Assembly: GCF_029962835.1 (NCBI RefSeq)
Contig: NC_080587.1
Span: forward strand, 57,069,528-57,133,527
DNA: 64,000 bases
From: Magnolia sinica
Lineage: Eukaryota; Streptophyta; Magnoliopsida; Magnoliales; Magnoliaceae
Direction of reading: 5' to 3'
Shown: in pieces, positions 25,346-37,679 of the stretch
Layout of the letters: each line of letters opens with the position of its first letter
How positions within the stretch are numbered: the stretch's first letter is position 1
Notes under the pieces: model-generated
Told to the model about the DNA's origin: nothing
The model's input: the letters and a program-made list of their open reading frames with translations, nothing else
Database searches by the model: none
Translations under genes and position numbers: made by a program

Positions 25346-25612
25346 ACTTCAAAATTTTGATTCTCTTCATTCTTGTCTTGGTTTCTTGGATCTTCGGCAT
25401 GTGAATTCTTCTTCTTATTCTTCTAAGATCCAATCTTTGGCTTGGTGATTCTTGAGCATTAAATCCATGCTTTTAGCATTCTTTTCAATCCAAGCTCTTA
25501 AATTCACCTTGCAACACAAACATGAGTAAAATATGACATTAAGTAGTATCATGTTCATAAAACCAAGATATAACTGGAGGAAAATATGCAATATTTGAAT
25601 CTCAATACTAAA

Positions 25613-25921
25613 CTAATGAAAAATTCAGATTATGTTTTAACTGCTCAATCATCCAATTTGATATGATAGGACTTTGATTCTAATCGAGTTATCGTTGAAT
25701 CAAGTAGATTGAATATTGAAATTGCTACAGGTGGATTCATGGATCCTTAATCTTTTTATCTTTATCAATTAAAACATTTTTCTTCATCGTTGGATTAAAA
25801 ACCTAGACAAGTAAGTTAGATTTAGATTAGTTCTAAGCCGTGTTGCCCATTCCCTGTGAATTCGACCTCATTCTCACCGAGTTATTACTACATCGCGACC
25901 CTGCACTTTAAGTTGTGAACA
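25613..25921 (+). repeat. 5' LTR of element B, second part
   Basis: It continues the first part after the B' insertion and ends AAGTTGTGAACA, matching the end of the 3' LTR. Confidence 0.85.
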
Positions 25922-25927
25922 AATTTT

Positions 25928-25945
25928 TGGCGTCGTTGCCGGGGA
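25928..25945 (+). other. Primer-binding site of element B (tRNA-Asp type)
   Basis: TGGCGTCGTTGCCGGGGA lies six bases after the LTR. The complement of the plant tRNA-Asp 3' end is TGGCGCCGTTGCCGGGGA, one mismatch. This primer is typical of Athila-like gypsy elements. Confidence 0.85.
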
Positions 25946-28746
25946 GTGGCGTTGAACATGATTAGGTTTATTTTTTTCCTAGATTTGAATTTTTTTTTAG
26001 GTTAGATTTTTCTTATTTTCTGAATTTGTCTAATCTAAGATTTTTAGAACTTTCCAATTTTAGAATTTTGTTTTTAGGATTCATCTTCTTTTTTTTCCTC
26101 TTTCTTCTTTTAACATTACTAACATAGTTTGATTGTTTTGATTTTTTAGGATTTTCAATTCTATTTCCTCTCTTCTAGTAATATTCTTCTTTACCTCCTC
26201 TACTTACTTTCCTTATTGTTGTAGGATTTTTTCTGTAGAATTTTTTTATTAGAGTTTCATCATGTTCATCTAAGAGTGGACATATGAATACTCTAATCTA
26301 CTTCTACAAGACGAGAGCTACCGTGGAGGGTTGTCAAATGATTATGTTAAGAAACAACTTATGTCTTAAAATTTAACTGAAACTATGATTGAGAGCCAAC
26401 CAGACTATGATATTCCACTGGTTAAGAAGTCCATACGCGATCATATACAGGAAAATAATTACACTTTGCTGATTAAAAAATCATTACATGATTATTAGAT
26501 TGAGAACAATTATCACCCATCCAGCAAGAAGAAAACAATGCATGATTATATTATAGGTGATAATGCGTACAAACAATCATCAAACTCTCCCTGAATATGA
26601 CCCGTATGACTATAATCAATGAAAACATCAAAGTTTAAATTGGAGAGTGAACCAACAATCAATTCTAGTGACTATCCTCTTAGATCCCCTACTTAAGAAA
26701 CTCAACCAGAAACCATCCAAGAAGATTCACTTCAAAAATACATGGATGCTCAAGAACAATTCCATCAATATGTCACGCAATCATTCGCAGACATTAGAAA
26801 ATCATTAGAATTGATTGAATCATCCATTCAAGAATGTTAGTCGCGCCTTATTGATGAAGAAGAGGCTAGTTTATCCTAGCCTCAACCTAATCTAAAAACA
26901 CAATGTGAGGAGAGTGATTCTAACTCGCTTATGAAGTATACTGAATTTAAAAATGAGGAAGAGTTAGATTATGATCACTAGTATACGATTCAGTTTTTCG
27001 AAGAGTCGATCTCAATGACTGTCCAAATTAATGATCGAGAGGCAAGGGTATTTTTCAAACATAATGATGTTGACCCACTCCACCCACTTGACACGCTTGA
27101 TTCCAATATGGAGAATAAGTCCCTTTTAACTGAATGTCTCGACTCTCTAAAAGTTTGTTTGGCACACCTGGAAGATTTTAATGATAATATGATCAAAGAA
27201 ATAGTGGATGCCCTGCAAGACAATACCTTGGTAATGGTTACTGATCGATAGAATCATTATTCTAAAGTACTTCCTTCCACAGATCTTGAATGTTTACCAT
27301 TAAAGGAGGAGGAGTTGAAAATTAAACCGAAGTCTAAAACTTCGGAATGTGTTGAGACTACAATACTTAATGAGATTTTTATGAATTTCATCTACTTGTA
27401 GTCTCTGATTCACTATAGTGTACTAACATTGAAAACTTTTCAATTATAGGTGAATATTATCCACTTTGCATACCTCAGGGGATTAAAAGAAAACTTTATA
27501 CTGAGGTTCATAAATTTCTCTGGATATTCATGCTCTAAGGCATCTAAGCCTATTACAAAAAGGGCTTTTAGATGATCCTGTTGAGAAATCTACTAAGAAA
27601 TTTATCGAGATATTAGTCGAATGAGGAACCTTGCTACATGATTGAGTATTTTCCCTTGCTTTCCTAGTTTATTATTAGAATTCATTGCATTCTTAGGATT
27701 AGTTTTCTTTCCATAGTTTAGTTTCTCTGCTAGAACCACATCTTATTGGAAGATTATTTTCGCTTTATAGGTACTCTTCATCTACTTCCCTTTATTTTCA
27801 TTACTCTTAATTTTACTTTTATTGCATATGTTTATATATTGAGGATAATGTAGATTTTAGGTTGAGAGTAGGTTTCCCTTAAAAATTCTTCAGATTCGAG
27901 CAAATTTGTTAAATTTTTGAGTTATAAAAAATTTTCAAAATTTTTAGAAATTTCTGTGAAATTAAGTGATTTGAAAGATAATTCATATATTAGAATGATA
28001 AGATACTTAATTGTTAAAGATTATTGAACTTGAATTCTAGTTATTTGATAGATTTAAAGGTTAAGTTTGAGTTATTAATTCATAATTAGGAGTTTTTAAA
28101 CATTGATTGAATTATGATTTCACATATTACATCTAGCTTACACATGAAAGTATAAGTTTGATATTGAATTGTTAACTTGATGATTATTGAGAATAATAGG
28201 AATCAAACCTGGGGAATTCATCCATCATGTTTAATAAAAATAATTAAAAAAATAAAAGAAAGAAATAAGTAATACCCAACAAAAAAATAGTTATCGTCGA
28301 AAAGGGCTACCTATTAAAGTTCATTAAGAACTGTTGAAAAGAAGAAAAAAGTGAAATAGTATGAAAGCCATTGATGGAAAAATCAAAGTTGAAAAAATAG
28401 AGTGTTGAACTGTAAGGCAAGTTTTGATTTTGGTTATCTTGAACTCTTTTTATTATCAATGTTATCATGAAAATAGAAAATTAAACCTTTGATTATAATA
28501 AGTCTAGACTTCACTATACACTCATGGAACTCAATGTTTAGAATTTTTCTATTTATAGGATTAATGCTTTGAACTTGATTAAGACATTTACCAAGTGTTA
28601 TAATTTAAGAGAAAGTATTACTCAACATTAATGTATTTTAGATTTCTATAATATGGATTGTTTTTATAACCGCTTGAGCTTATGGAAATTATACATTGGT
28701 TTTCGAAATATCGTTCGCATATTTTGCTCAGGACTATAAAAATTCT
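25946..28746 (+). pseudogene. Internal region of element B with gag-like remnants
   Basis: Frames are broken. A stretch near 26720-26840 reads SLQKYMDAQEQFHQYVTQSF, resembling the helical gag tail of Athila-like elements. The longest open frame (27015-27251, 78 codons) is acidic and unassigned. Text in the same style continues to about 27350, with LECLPLKEEELKIKPKSK. No protease, RT, RNase H or integrase motif is visible. From 27900 to 28750 the DNA is AT-rich, like the 3' leader of such elements. Confidence 0.55.
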
Positions 28747-28757
28747 AAGTGGAGGTG
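28747..28757 (+). other. Polypurine tract of element B
   Basis: AAGTGGAGGTG directly precedes the 3' LTR. Confidence 0.75.
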
Positions 28758-30105
28758 TGTTGAGACTCAAATATTGCATATTTAATCCTTCAATTATATT
28801 AGTTTTCCTGAAATTTAATTGATAATTTGATTTAATTATATTCATTTTTTTCATGCAAGGTGATTCGAAAGCATATGATAAATATACGCTTAAAAGGATA
28901 GACTTAGAGCTCAAAAGAAGATACTGAAGAATTGGAGAATTAAAGGTATTTAATGAAAAATCAACATGTCAAAGATCCAAGGAAACCAAGTGAGGAATGA
29001 AGATAATCGAATATTTGAAGTGAAGAAAATGATTCCTAAAAATTGGCCAGAAAAGTGATATTCTGAAACTTCAATTTTAAAAAAGAAATTCCTAAAATAA
29101 TTTCCAAAATAGACTTTGATGACAACAAAGGCCTTCGATGACATCGACTATTCAGGAATTTTGGGCTCAACTCGCTGGACAGTTCTGGACGATTTTCGAT
29201 GACATCAAAAGTATCATCGAAGGTCTTCGATGACATCAAAGTTCGCCATCGAAGATGCACGAAGTGCGTAAATTTGAGGTAATTTGTGAACTTCTCCAAG
29301 GTGGTGCGAAATTTTGAGTTGCAAAACTATCTAAAAGAGTCCCTAAGCTATTCCAAATCATCTTCTAGGATTTGGAAATGGAGAGAAGGCCTAAGTGGAG
29401 CTCTGACAACGTTCTTCCACTTCGATTTATTCATGGGTTCTAGTAGATCTTTCTAGTTTTTCTTTTGTTTTTCTTCTGGGATGTTAGTCTTCTTATGCTA
29501 ATCTCTTAGATAAGGTTAAGAGATAAAACTTGTAGTTCTTCTTAATCTTTATTTTGCTTTAATTCAAGTATATGTTGATCTTCCATTAAGTTTTAGTTTA
29601 AATAAAGATATATTTATAGTTTTTTATGATTTATTATGACTGAAATTACAATAGATACTGTAAAATCTTTTAATATAATCTTATTGGCTTTGGAATTGTG
29701 TGATCTGTAAAAGTCATTGTTCACCATCGTCTACGAGCATGGTGGATGATTGAATTCCCTACGATCATTGCAATTAGACAAATATTTGGGAATTAAACTA
29801 ATGAAAAGTTCATATTATGTTTTAATTGGTCCATCATCCGATTGGATAGGATAGGACTTCGATTCCAATTGAGTTATTGTTGGATCAAGTAGATTGAATA
29901 TTGAAATTGCTAGAGGTGGATTCATGGATCATTAGTCTTTTATCTTTATCAATTAAACTATTTTTCTTCATCGTTGGAATAAAAACCCAGACAACCAAGT
30001 TAGATTTATATTAGTTCTAAACCGTGTTCCCCATTCCATATGGATTCAACCTCATTCTCACCGAGTTACTATTACATCACGATCCTACACTTGGGGTTGT
30101 GAACG
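28758..30105 (+). repeat. 3' LTR of element B
   Basis: An uninterrupted 1348-bp copy starting TGTTGAGACTC and ending TTGTGAACG (the final A has become G). It provides the reference for placing the B' insertion in the 5' LTR. Confidence 0.88.
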
Positions 30106-30222
30106 CGGGGTTGGGCACAGTGGTGGTGGTCTAAGCTTTCTTTCTCCCTTTTGCCATTGTCAAGCCTTTGTGAAAGTTGAGAACGGCTTTCGATGTCGAT
30201 CCCATTGATGGCACTAAACTAT
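30106..30222 (-). pseudogene. Primer site and gag start of element L1
   Basis: On the minus strand the L1 LTR is followed by TAGTGCCATCAATGGGATCG (30198-30217), a decayed form of the primer region common to Tat-like gypsy elements (TGGCGCCGTCTGTGGGA). A short frame MAKGRKKA then hits a stop. The rest of gag up to the knuckle at about 17890 is not found. Confidence 0.6.
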
Positions 30223-30889
30223 TGATATAGAAATCTGGGTGACCCTCCCTAAACCTTTAAGTACCTGCACAATGAGTGGACAAGGAGACCCTAGTCACTG
30301 CAAGGGACCCTCCAATGCCTAATTCAGGTATGGAATCTGGGTCTAGTCGAGATTAGGATTTTAAGCTAAGGATTGTGCGTACCTTTCACTGTTAGGGATT
30401 CTCTTATTTATAGGTAGGAGAGGGTGGTGGAGTGGAATGCGGTCTCCCTATTCGGTATGTGCATACTGTAGAAGGATTTGAATCCCGTATGTGTCGTGAA
30501 GATCTCCCGAGATTCTCGGCTAAGATCTCAGACAAATCCGTGTTGCAATTGTCTTCTTAGATCCTCGGCTGAGATCATGTACAGATACCATCGAAACAAG
30601 GTCAAAACTAGCAGAAGTTGGATTATGCTAACCTGAGTATTGTGACGACGTGGGTGTTATGCCAACCTCGGTCCTTTTGCAAGTAGTGGTTAAGTTCCTT
30701 GTAACATCGAGCATATTAACGGGTTCTTCGACTTGCTCTTGAGGATGGTCGCAATGTCGAGTCCGATATCATTCCTTCGATCCTCGAGAGTGGTGCATTT
30801 AATCATATTTGTTATTGACCGACCTTACTGAGTGCATAGGGTTCCGACCTGACCTTATCTTTATTGAACGACTCATTTTTCTCATAACA
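30223..30889 (-). repeat. LTR of element L1
   Basis: The minus strand begins TGTTATGAGAAAAATGAGTC at 30889 and ends CTATATCA at 30223, next to the primer region. The TATA box CTATAAATAAG is at 30403-30413. It is the outer right edge of the nest. Ends are inferred from TG/CA and the primer position, since no second copy is in the window. Confidence 0.65.
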
Positions 30890-32385
30890 ATACATAGCCA
30901 CTTAGAAATTACTTACAAATTGTATGTGTAGCATATTAGTAAAATCACATTAAGATGCCTAGTATAGATTTATCATGAAATGAAATTTAAACGTATTTGA
31001 TAATCTAACTACTAGATTGGCATACATTTCTTGGATGGCTAGAACTGAAAGTTTTCTGATCATCCTATTTTCACAAACTAGTGTCCAATAATCAGAAGAT
31101 ATGATATTGGGATTGTGACTTGGTGACAATTGATGCCCCCAATTTAGTTGGTTTTATTTAAGTTATTGCACGCCATATGTATAATTTCTGAGTGCCTGTG
31201 TATCAAGCATCATATGCAACCTGAGTATCATAACTCATATTTTATTGTCTCTCGGTACCGAATGGTTTAAACGCTTGTTTTACATGCATGAAACACCCAA
31301 ACTCTATGGGCCCACCATTTTTTATATGTGAATCCTTTCCTTTTAATTAGGTAAGAAACATCATTTGAACGGTGCATAAAAGATAAGACAAATGAAGATT
31401 CTGACGAGCCATGCTATTGGAAACCATGTAAAACTACTCTTAAAGCATTCAAGTCCACCTGGTTGACGGTTCTGATGAAAGATATGCACTATGATGGCCC
31501 CTGACACAAACCTATGGTTGCCATCACGTCCCTATTATTCCTAGTCATGTGGTCCACTACAGCTGTGGATTTGGCTGATTTTTATTTTTATTTTTACTCA
31601 AGGCGATAGTATAGAGCAGATATCCGATGGGCGGAATGGATTTTACATATACGGAATAAACATGGTGCGCGCCACAAGCTCAGGTAAAACGGTGGATGCA
31701 GGGGTAAAATTGTCATTACACATGACATATGTACGGAGATATGTGAATTGTCAGGTAAAACGGTTGCTGCAGGGGTAAAAGTTGTTGGGCTCACGTATTT
31801 TAATAAAATATAATATTTAAATAGTTTTTAGGTGAAATTTTCTTTAAATTAGCTAAATTTTCCAGGAAAAAAAGAAAGGTTTTGGTACTCTGAAAGAGTC
31901 AATGAATGATACGCAGGCGTTTAGAAATTTCTTAGAAATCACATATATGAAGAAAAGAAATTCAAATCAAACCGCCCAGATTTTGGGTCCCAGTATAGAT
32001 GCATCATTAGCCAAAAGTTAGGTTTATTTGGCCATCTGACTATCAGATGGGGGACGTTATTGGACGGTTAAAAATGAAAATATCTAACGGTCATATTTCA
32101 GCAAACGATCGTACGGGAATAAGAGGCATTTTAGAACCATTGCCTAGTGACAGTGGATTCTATGGTCGAGGTAATGCATGCCACATTTACAAGTTTTAAC
32201 TGCCTGCATATCACAATCCTGTGTATTAAGCGTCACACGCAGCCGGAGTATCAAATAACTGCCGCTAAAAAAAAAAAGCGTTTGACCGGTTCTCCGACAA
32301 CCTAGACCAATAGTCGTGCGGATTGCGTGCCGAGTGACAAAGTAGTGTGCTGAGTAACAAAGTAGCGTACTGAGTAAACCCTGCC
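30890..32385. other. Intergenic DNA without recognised gene
   Basis: No coding stretch is supported. It contains a 29-bp direct repeat (31681-31709 and 31752-31780, core CAGGTAAAACGGT), a short dispersed motif (31153-31229 and 32198-32259), and a threefold GTGCTGAGTAACAAAGTAG-like repeat at 32330-32380. Confidence 0.6.
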
Positions 32386-32804
32386 TACACCATGATGTAT
32401 GTCTTATCCATGCGGTCCATCTATTTTTTTCTTATCATTTTAGACCATGAGACGAGAATCGAAGCATATCCAAAGCTCATGGAGACCACACCACATGTAA
32501 CAAGTGGGAATTGAACATCTACCATTGAAAATTTCCTGGGGGCTACAGAAATTTTGTATCAATATGGTATTTGTTTTTCCCCTTAATCCATGTCTGTGTG
32601 ACCTTATGAACGGGTTGGATGATAAATAAAGATCACCATGGAGCCTGGGAAGGTTTCATTAGTAGACTCCTCTATTACCACTGTTTCATGTGGTGTGGCC
32701 CACTTCAACTTGGAAATACTTAAATTTTGATACCATGACTTAAAATGAGCTGTTAAAATGGATGAACGGGATGGATAATACAAAAACATCACAGTGCCCT
32801 ACAG
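32386..32804. mobile_element. Foldback element copy at 32.4 kb
   Basis: The left arm starts CACCATGATGTATGTCTTAT; the right arm ends in ATGGATGAACGGGATGGATA and CATCACAGTGCCC, its rough inverse. Target duplication not found. Confidence 0.65.
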
Positions 32805-32867
32805 TTCACTCATCACAAACGCAAGGCAATCCGCCTCCCCAAAACAGGGAACCGGAATATTCTTTTG

Positions 32868-33218
32868 TATATATAAAATCCGCTCCGTCCATCATGTTTA
32901 TCCTGATGCTAAAATCATCTGGATGAAAAACTCAGGTGGACCGCACCACATGTAATAATGGGGATGGGAAGCCAACCATAGGTTTGTAAGTTGGGCTACC
33001 GTACCATGTTATGTCTATTTCATCGTACCTGCTAACAGGTGTAACCCATTGGAATGAAGAGAAAAATACGAAACTCAGAGTGTGAACTGAGCAGTTATGA
33101 GGTGTGGCCCATATGAATTTTTGATTGGGCTTATATTCTGTATGTACGATGATAATTATGGTTTTCACTTTATAGACTGAGTGGATTTCACATATACAAC
33201 ATAGTAGACCCCACAGGT
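32868..33218. mobile_element. Foldback element copy at 32.9 kb, diverged
   Basis: Has the family middle (AGGTGGACCGCACCACATGT, then CATATGAATTTTTGATTGGG). Both ends are weak. The long minus open frame across it has no known domain and follows the repeat. Confidence 0.5.
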
Positions 33219-33505
33219 GTTGTAAACGGTACTCTTGTCCCAAAACAAACAACCAAATGGGCCTAGTCCTGTTGGGGGCACCAAGGTTTAAACTAACAGC
33301 CACCCAAACTAGTATAAGAGTTTGGAAGGCTCCGGTGATTAAAAGATAGTCCAAAATTGTGCATATCACGTCATCCATGACCAATGCTATTATATCTAAT
33401 AGAGTACTGCGTTTTGATTGTAGGTTTCATAAAAGATTATAGTTCGGTCTTATTTACCGAAGTAATTAGAGTGTATTTAGAAGTTGAGAATGATTATTAT
33501 TATTA

Positions 33506-34319
33506 TGGGAAAATGTAGTCCGACCACCTCCAGGGACCGGCTTGGGCCAATGAGAACGTATCCCTACAGCTCGTCCAAAAGAATTGAGCTTTGCACCAGC
33601 CAGAATGACTTCAGAGTGATCAGCTCAACAAACTGATGAGTATACCCCTCTGCTCAGAAAAAGGTAACAACCCAGATGAATGAGGGTTCGGTAGCTGCCA
33701 AAAGATGCAGGACTTTTGAGCTCTTCTCAATAATCAACCAACCAATGGAACAAACTAGCTCGGTTTCAACATAGATGGCTGACGGTTCAATTCAGCTCGA
33801 CACTAAGGGCTCTCAGAGGCCGAGCTAAGGAAGGTAGCGGTGGCTTGTCAGATGATGGTCGAAAATGCAAGGAAACTCCTCGAACCATACCGAGCTGCAT
33901 GACAACCCTTCCCGAGGCTATGCTAACCTCTTTCCTCAGCTCGACGAATAATCGTCTTCAAATGGGTGCAAATCTAGGGTGACCGCTGGTGCCCATCACT
34001 CACACATAACCGTCCACCGTGCAATTATAGGGTAACTGTCAACATCCATCACTCACACACATTTCACCTAGACGACTAAGATCATGTCTGAGATAGCGGG
34101 CCACCTCGTCCCACAAACACTGTAAGTAAGGGGAGTCATCGACATGGAAAGGTACACAAAACTCTCATCCTAAACCCCTCAATACCACCAAACCCAGAAT
34201 CCTAGCCTAAGGCATCGGAGGGTACTCTGCTCTAGCCAGGGATTCCTTTGTTTTCTTCCTGTGCAGATGTTAGAAGGCCCAGTAACTCGGCGGAGGTGAA
34301 CCAAATTTTTTCATCAACA
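33506..34319 (+). repeat. Probable gypsy solo LTR
   Basis: The right end reads AGGCATCGGAGGGTACTCTG, then TTTCTTCCTGTGCAG and CATCAACA, a layout common at Tat-like LTR ends. No primer site follows, so it would be a solo or 3' LTR. The left end is unclear (TGGGAAAATGTAGTCC or nearby); ATTAT before and ATTAC after could be a decayed duplication. Confidence 0.5.
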
Positions 34320-34670
34320 ATTACGATCGGATTGTAAATCTTAGGTGCAATTCTAATCTTGACAGTAATTATAAATCTATAAAGCAATTAGAATACAATA
34401 ATAAGACTTGAAAACAATTACGGTGTAATTACCGGCATTGATATTAGCCAATTTTGGCTCGAAATAAGGAGATATGACCCGTGCCATATATTAATCATCC
34501 ATGAGTGACTTATACAACTACCAGTGTAGGACCGATACTGATCCTACATATTAGTATGTATCGCTCAATACCGGCACTTACCAGACCACGTTGGCCCGAA
34601 ACAGCTTGTGCTATATGAAACGCGTCATTGTAGTAAACTATACGACATATGACCTGAAAACTGATTAATC

Positions 34671-34805
34671 ATGGGTGGCACTCAAACACATCGTTTTCGA
34701 TTTAAAATAATGGGTGGCACCCAAACAGACCCTTTTGACAGGTGGTTACCAAAGGATAAGCAAGTCCATTTTTAAATAATGGATGGCACCCAAACAGGCC
34801 CTTTG
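34671..34805. repeat. Triplicated GGGTGGCACCCAAACA motif
   Basis: Three copies of ATGGGTGGCACYCAAACA at about 34671, 34709 and 34778. The motif resembles terminal sequences of small DNA transposons, but no element could be delimited. Confidence 0.5.
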
Positions 34806-36110
34806 ATTGGGAAAAGGGTCATTGCACACCACCTTAGGGCAACTTGCATTTTTCACATTTTTTTAATTAAAAGAAAGGAAAAATAATGATAGTTGACTTA
34901 AACGTGTTTAATTCTTGAAATTGATCAAAACACCCTTTCATTTCGTCAAAGATACCCCCTACAGAAGCTTTGGGAGATGTCCACATCCCATTGTCATTGT
35001 CAAGGAGCTTTTAGTCAATAGATAGTTGGGTTTTATTAAAATTAAAAGAGAGAGATGTATAAATATGAACAGGAAGTGTGGGGATGATGAATAAGCTCTC
35101 AGCTAGTCATCCTGACCGTCCAAATCATGCATCCCATTGTGGGTGGGGCACACCAGAATTTTATTGTAGTCCAGTGATCCAATGCTATGAGAACATTGTA
35201 AGTTTTAGTGCTCCTAGTTGTATTGGTCCACTTCTATAGTTCAAACTATAAATCTGAACCGTCTATGAAGTCCAGAACACATTTAATGGACCACCATAAA
35301 AAAAATGACACTGATCTGATGATCTCATCAATCCATGATTTGACCTCGTTTTCCATAGCCATCACTTTTCAAAGCTTTGGATGGGAAGGCTAAGATTGCC
35401 TAACAAAAGTGATTCTTTAGAATCATAACCAATCCATGATGGGACCTAACAAATAAATGGATCAGATTGTTGATTCAGGCTAGTTTTGTGTAAAAAAAAA
35501 TATTGGCCCTTTATATTAAAGGCCACTGATCAAATGGTTAATGTTTGTCAGATCCACGTGATGTTTTTATGGTAGCCATTGAAGTATGCGTTGGACCTAA
35601 TGAAGGGTTATGAACAATTTATTTGACTGTCTAAGGGTCTGGATGCAACGAGGAGCACTATAACTTACAGTGAGGTCATAGCACTGCAGCATTTGATCAT
35701 TTGTTCAGTATCAGTTTTGGGCCAAGACACAAATTGGGTCCCATGATTTTGACATCTTAGATCAATGCCACGTGTCCATTGGATGGATTCATAATCTACC
35801 ACATCCCATGAAAGTAAGTATATATTTAAGCAAAAGTACAGAAGAACCAGTGCAGATGAGTTTTTTCTTTTTTCTTTTTTTAATTTTTAAATTTTGCTCC
35901 ACATAACCTTTCTCAACAATAACAATCTGCACCCATGAGAGCCCAGAGCCCCAGAAAAAGCTGGAGAAATACAGAGCCTACGAATACTCCATCAAAGCCA
36001 TACACAGAGAAGTATTAAAAAAATAAAATAAAAACCAAGATGGGATTTTCTCATATTACTGATTATTCACTGTAAATTCCAATTACAAACAGACCAAGAT
36101 GAGATTTCAA
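34806..36110. other. Intergenic DNA downstream of the MYB gene
   Basis: AT-rich DNA with diverged foldback-family text (about 35100-35720) and a T-rich run (35860-35900). The MYB 3' UTR must lie at the right end, but I see no clear poly(A) signal. Confidence 0.45.
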
Positions 36111-37164
36111 TCACAAGAGCTCGAATTTCCACAGCTCCTGATCAAATCCCATCCTCAGATACTGGCTGAAAGGGTCAACAGCTGGTTTCCTGTCCCCATC
36201 CTCACAAATTAAATCCCAACCGTTGAGTTCATCAACACCCCACAGACACATGGAATCCGACCACTCCAAGCTGGGAAAATCAAATCCGTCCGGTCTCCAA
36301 GAAGAATCAGATGAAGTAGATGAATCAGATGTAGTAGCACATGGGACTAAAATCTCATGAGGCTGGATCAAAGGTACCTCATCAGTGCAAAAACCAGGGG
36401 ATTTTCTTAAAAGATCAGCACCAGCTTCAATGGAAGTACTCAATGCATTTGGAATGCTCTTTTCTTCTTCTGTTATATCAGAAATGGGTGATTGAGAGGA
36501 TGAATTGCTGTCCTTTGTTTCATCTGTATTATCAAAAGCAACTACAGCAGATGTTTGTTGTGGTTGTTGTTGTTGTTGTTGCTGTTGGTCATCTGAAGGT
36601 GGAGGGATTGGCTTATGAGTGAGAGGATCTATGCCCATCTTCTTTAGCTTTTTCTTGATATGGGTGTTCCAATGGTTTTTTATCTCATTGTCAGTTCTAC
36701 CAGGCAAATGAGCAGCTATTTTGGACCATCTGTACACAAAAAATCGAAATTGATTGAATTTCAATAAATGGGGGTGGAAAATAGAAAACCCAAATATAGA
36801 TATGCACCAATGTATAAAAAAAACAGGTGCTAAATAAGGAAGGAGGAATCCAAGAAAATCTGACCAATTGAAATTTTTAGAGAGAGAGAAGAGGACCTGT
36901 TGCCAAGGCGAGCATGGAGATCAATGACCATTTTCTCTTCGGATTCTGATAGTAAACCCCTCTTCAAATCAGGCCTTAGATAGTTTGTCCATCTAAGCCT
37001 GCAGCTTTTGCCACACCTCAGAAGGCCTATATCACATGAACAAAATTTTAAATTTTCAAAACAAGAAACCTTTCCCACAACTAAGGTGTCCTACAAAAAT
37101 ATCAATATACCATGGAAATAAAAATAAAAGAAAATTCAAACAGCAATCTCTCTCTCTCTCAAAC

Positions 37165-37208
<44 letters not shown>

Positions 37209-37209
37209 C

Positions 37210-37269
<60 letters not shown>

Positions 37270-37396
37270 ACACATACAGTGTATATACATAACAAAAACC
37301 AATATTATTTTTCCTTAAGAAATCCATTTTTTCTAAATATCCAATACTACGAAAAAGACCCACATGTAACAATGTAAAAGAAAAACAACACAACCC

Positions 37397-37434
<38 letters not shown>

Positions 37435-37555
37435 ACAACCAATATCTTTTTTTCTTGAGATTTTTTAAGTATCCAATACTACAAAAAAGAAAAAGAAAAA
37501 AAAAAAAAACCCACATCTATAAAACTATGAAACAACAAAAAACAACACAAATCCC

Positions 37556-37592
<37 letters not shown>

Positions 37593-37634
37593 CTATCGTA
37601 TCTATCTATATAACCAAAACAAGTAGAATTTTCA

Positions 37635-37679
<45 letters not shown>

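Larger units (their letters stand above)
19094..25607 (-). mobile_element. Solo LTR B' (minus), split by solo LTR C
   Basis: Flanked by perfect CTAAA duplications (19089-19093 and 25608-25612). On the minus strand it begins TATTGAGATTCAAATATTGC (an expected TG start decayed to TA) and ends CACTTGGGGTTATGAACA, both ends homologous to the element B LTR. After removal of the C insertion its length is about 1.4 kb, one LTR, so it is a solo LTR. It carries a different motif cluster (CTGGTCGAG, 25175-25345) upstream of TATA at 25074-25086. Confidence 0.85.
18023..30105 (+). mobile_element. Element B: LTR retrotransposon without pol
   Basis: Two LTRs (18023-19093 plus 25613-25921, and 28758-30105) begin TGTTGAGACTCAAATATT and end TTGTGAAC plus A or G. 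A tRNA-Asp-type primer site and a purine tract define a 2.8 kb internal region with only fragments of open frame. The first LTR is split by the B' solo LTR. The flanks CAAAG (18018-18022) and CGGGG (30106-30110) do not match. Part of L1 gag is also missing at the insertion site, so a deletion or inter-element recombination is likely. Confidence 0.85.

Noticed and set aside
25928..25945. Possible tRNA-Asp gene
   Set aside because: Only 18 bases complementary to the tRNA 3' end are present, directly after an LTR, so it is a primer site.
32932..33384. 150-codon minus frame, the longest near 33 kb
   Set aside because: Mostly follows a diverged foldback copy; no recognised domain and no conserved start.
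37056..37516. Long open frames of Arg-Glu or Ser-Leu repeats near the MYB gene
   Set aside because: They are translations of (CT)n and (GA)n tracts in intron 1, not proteins.
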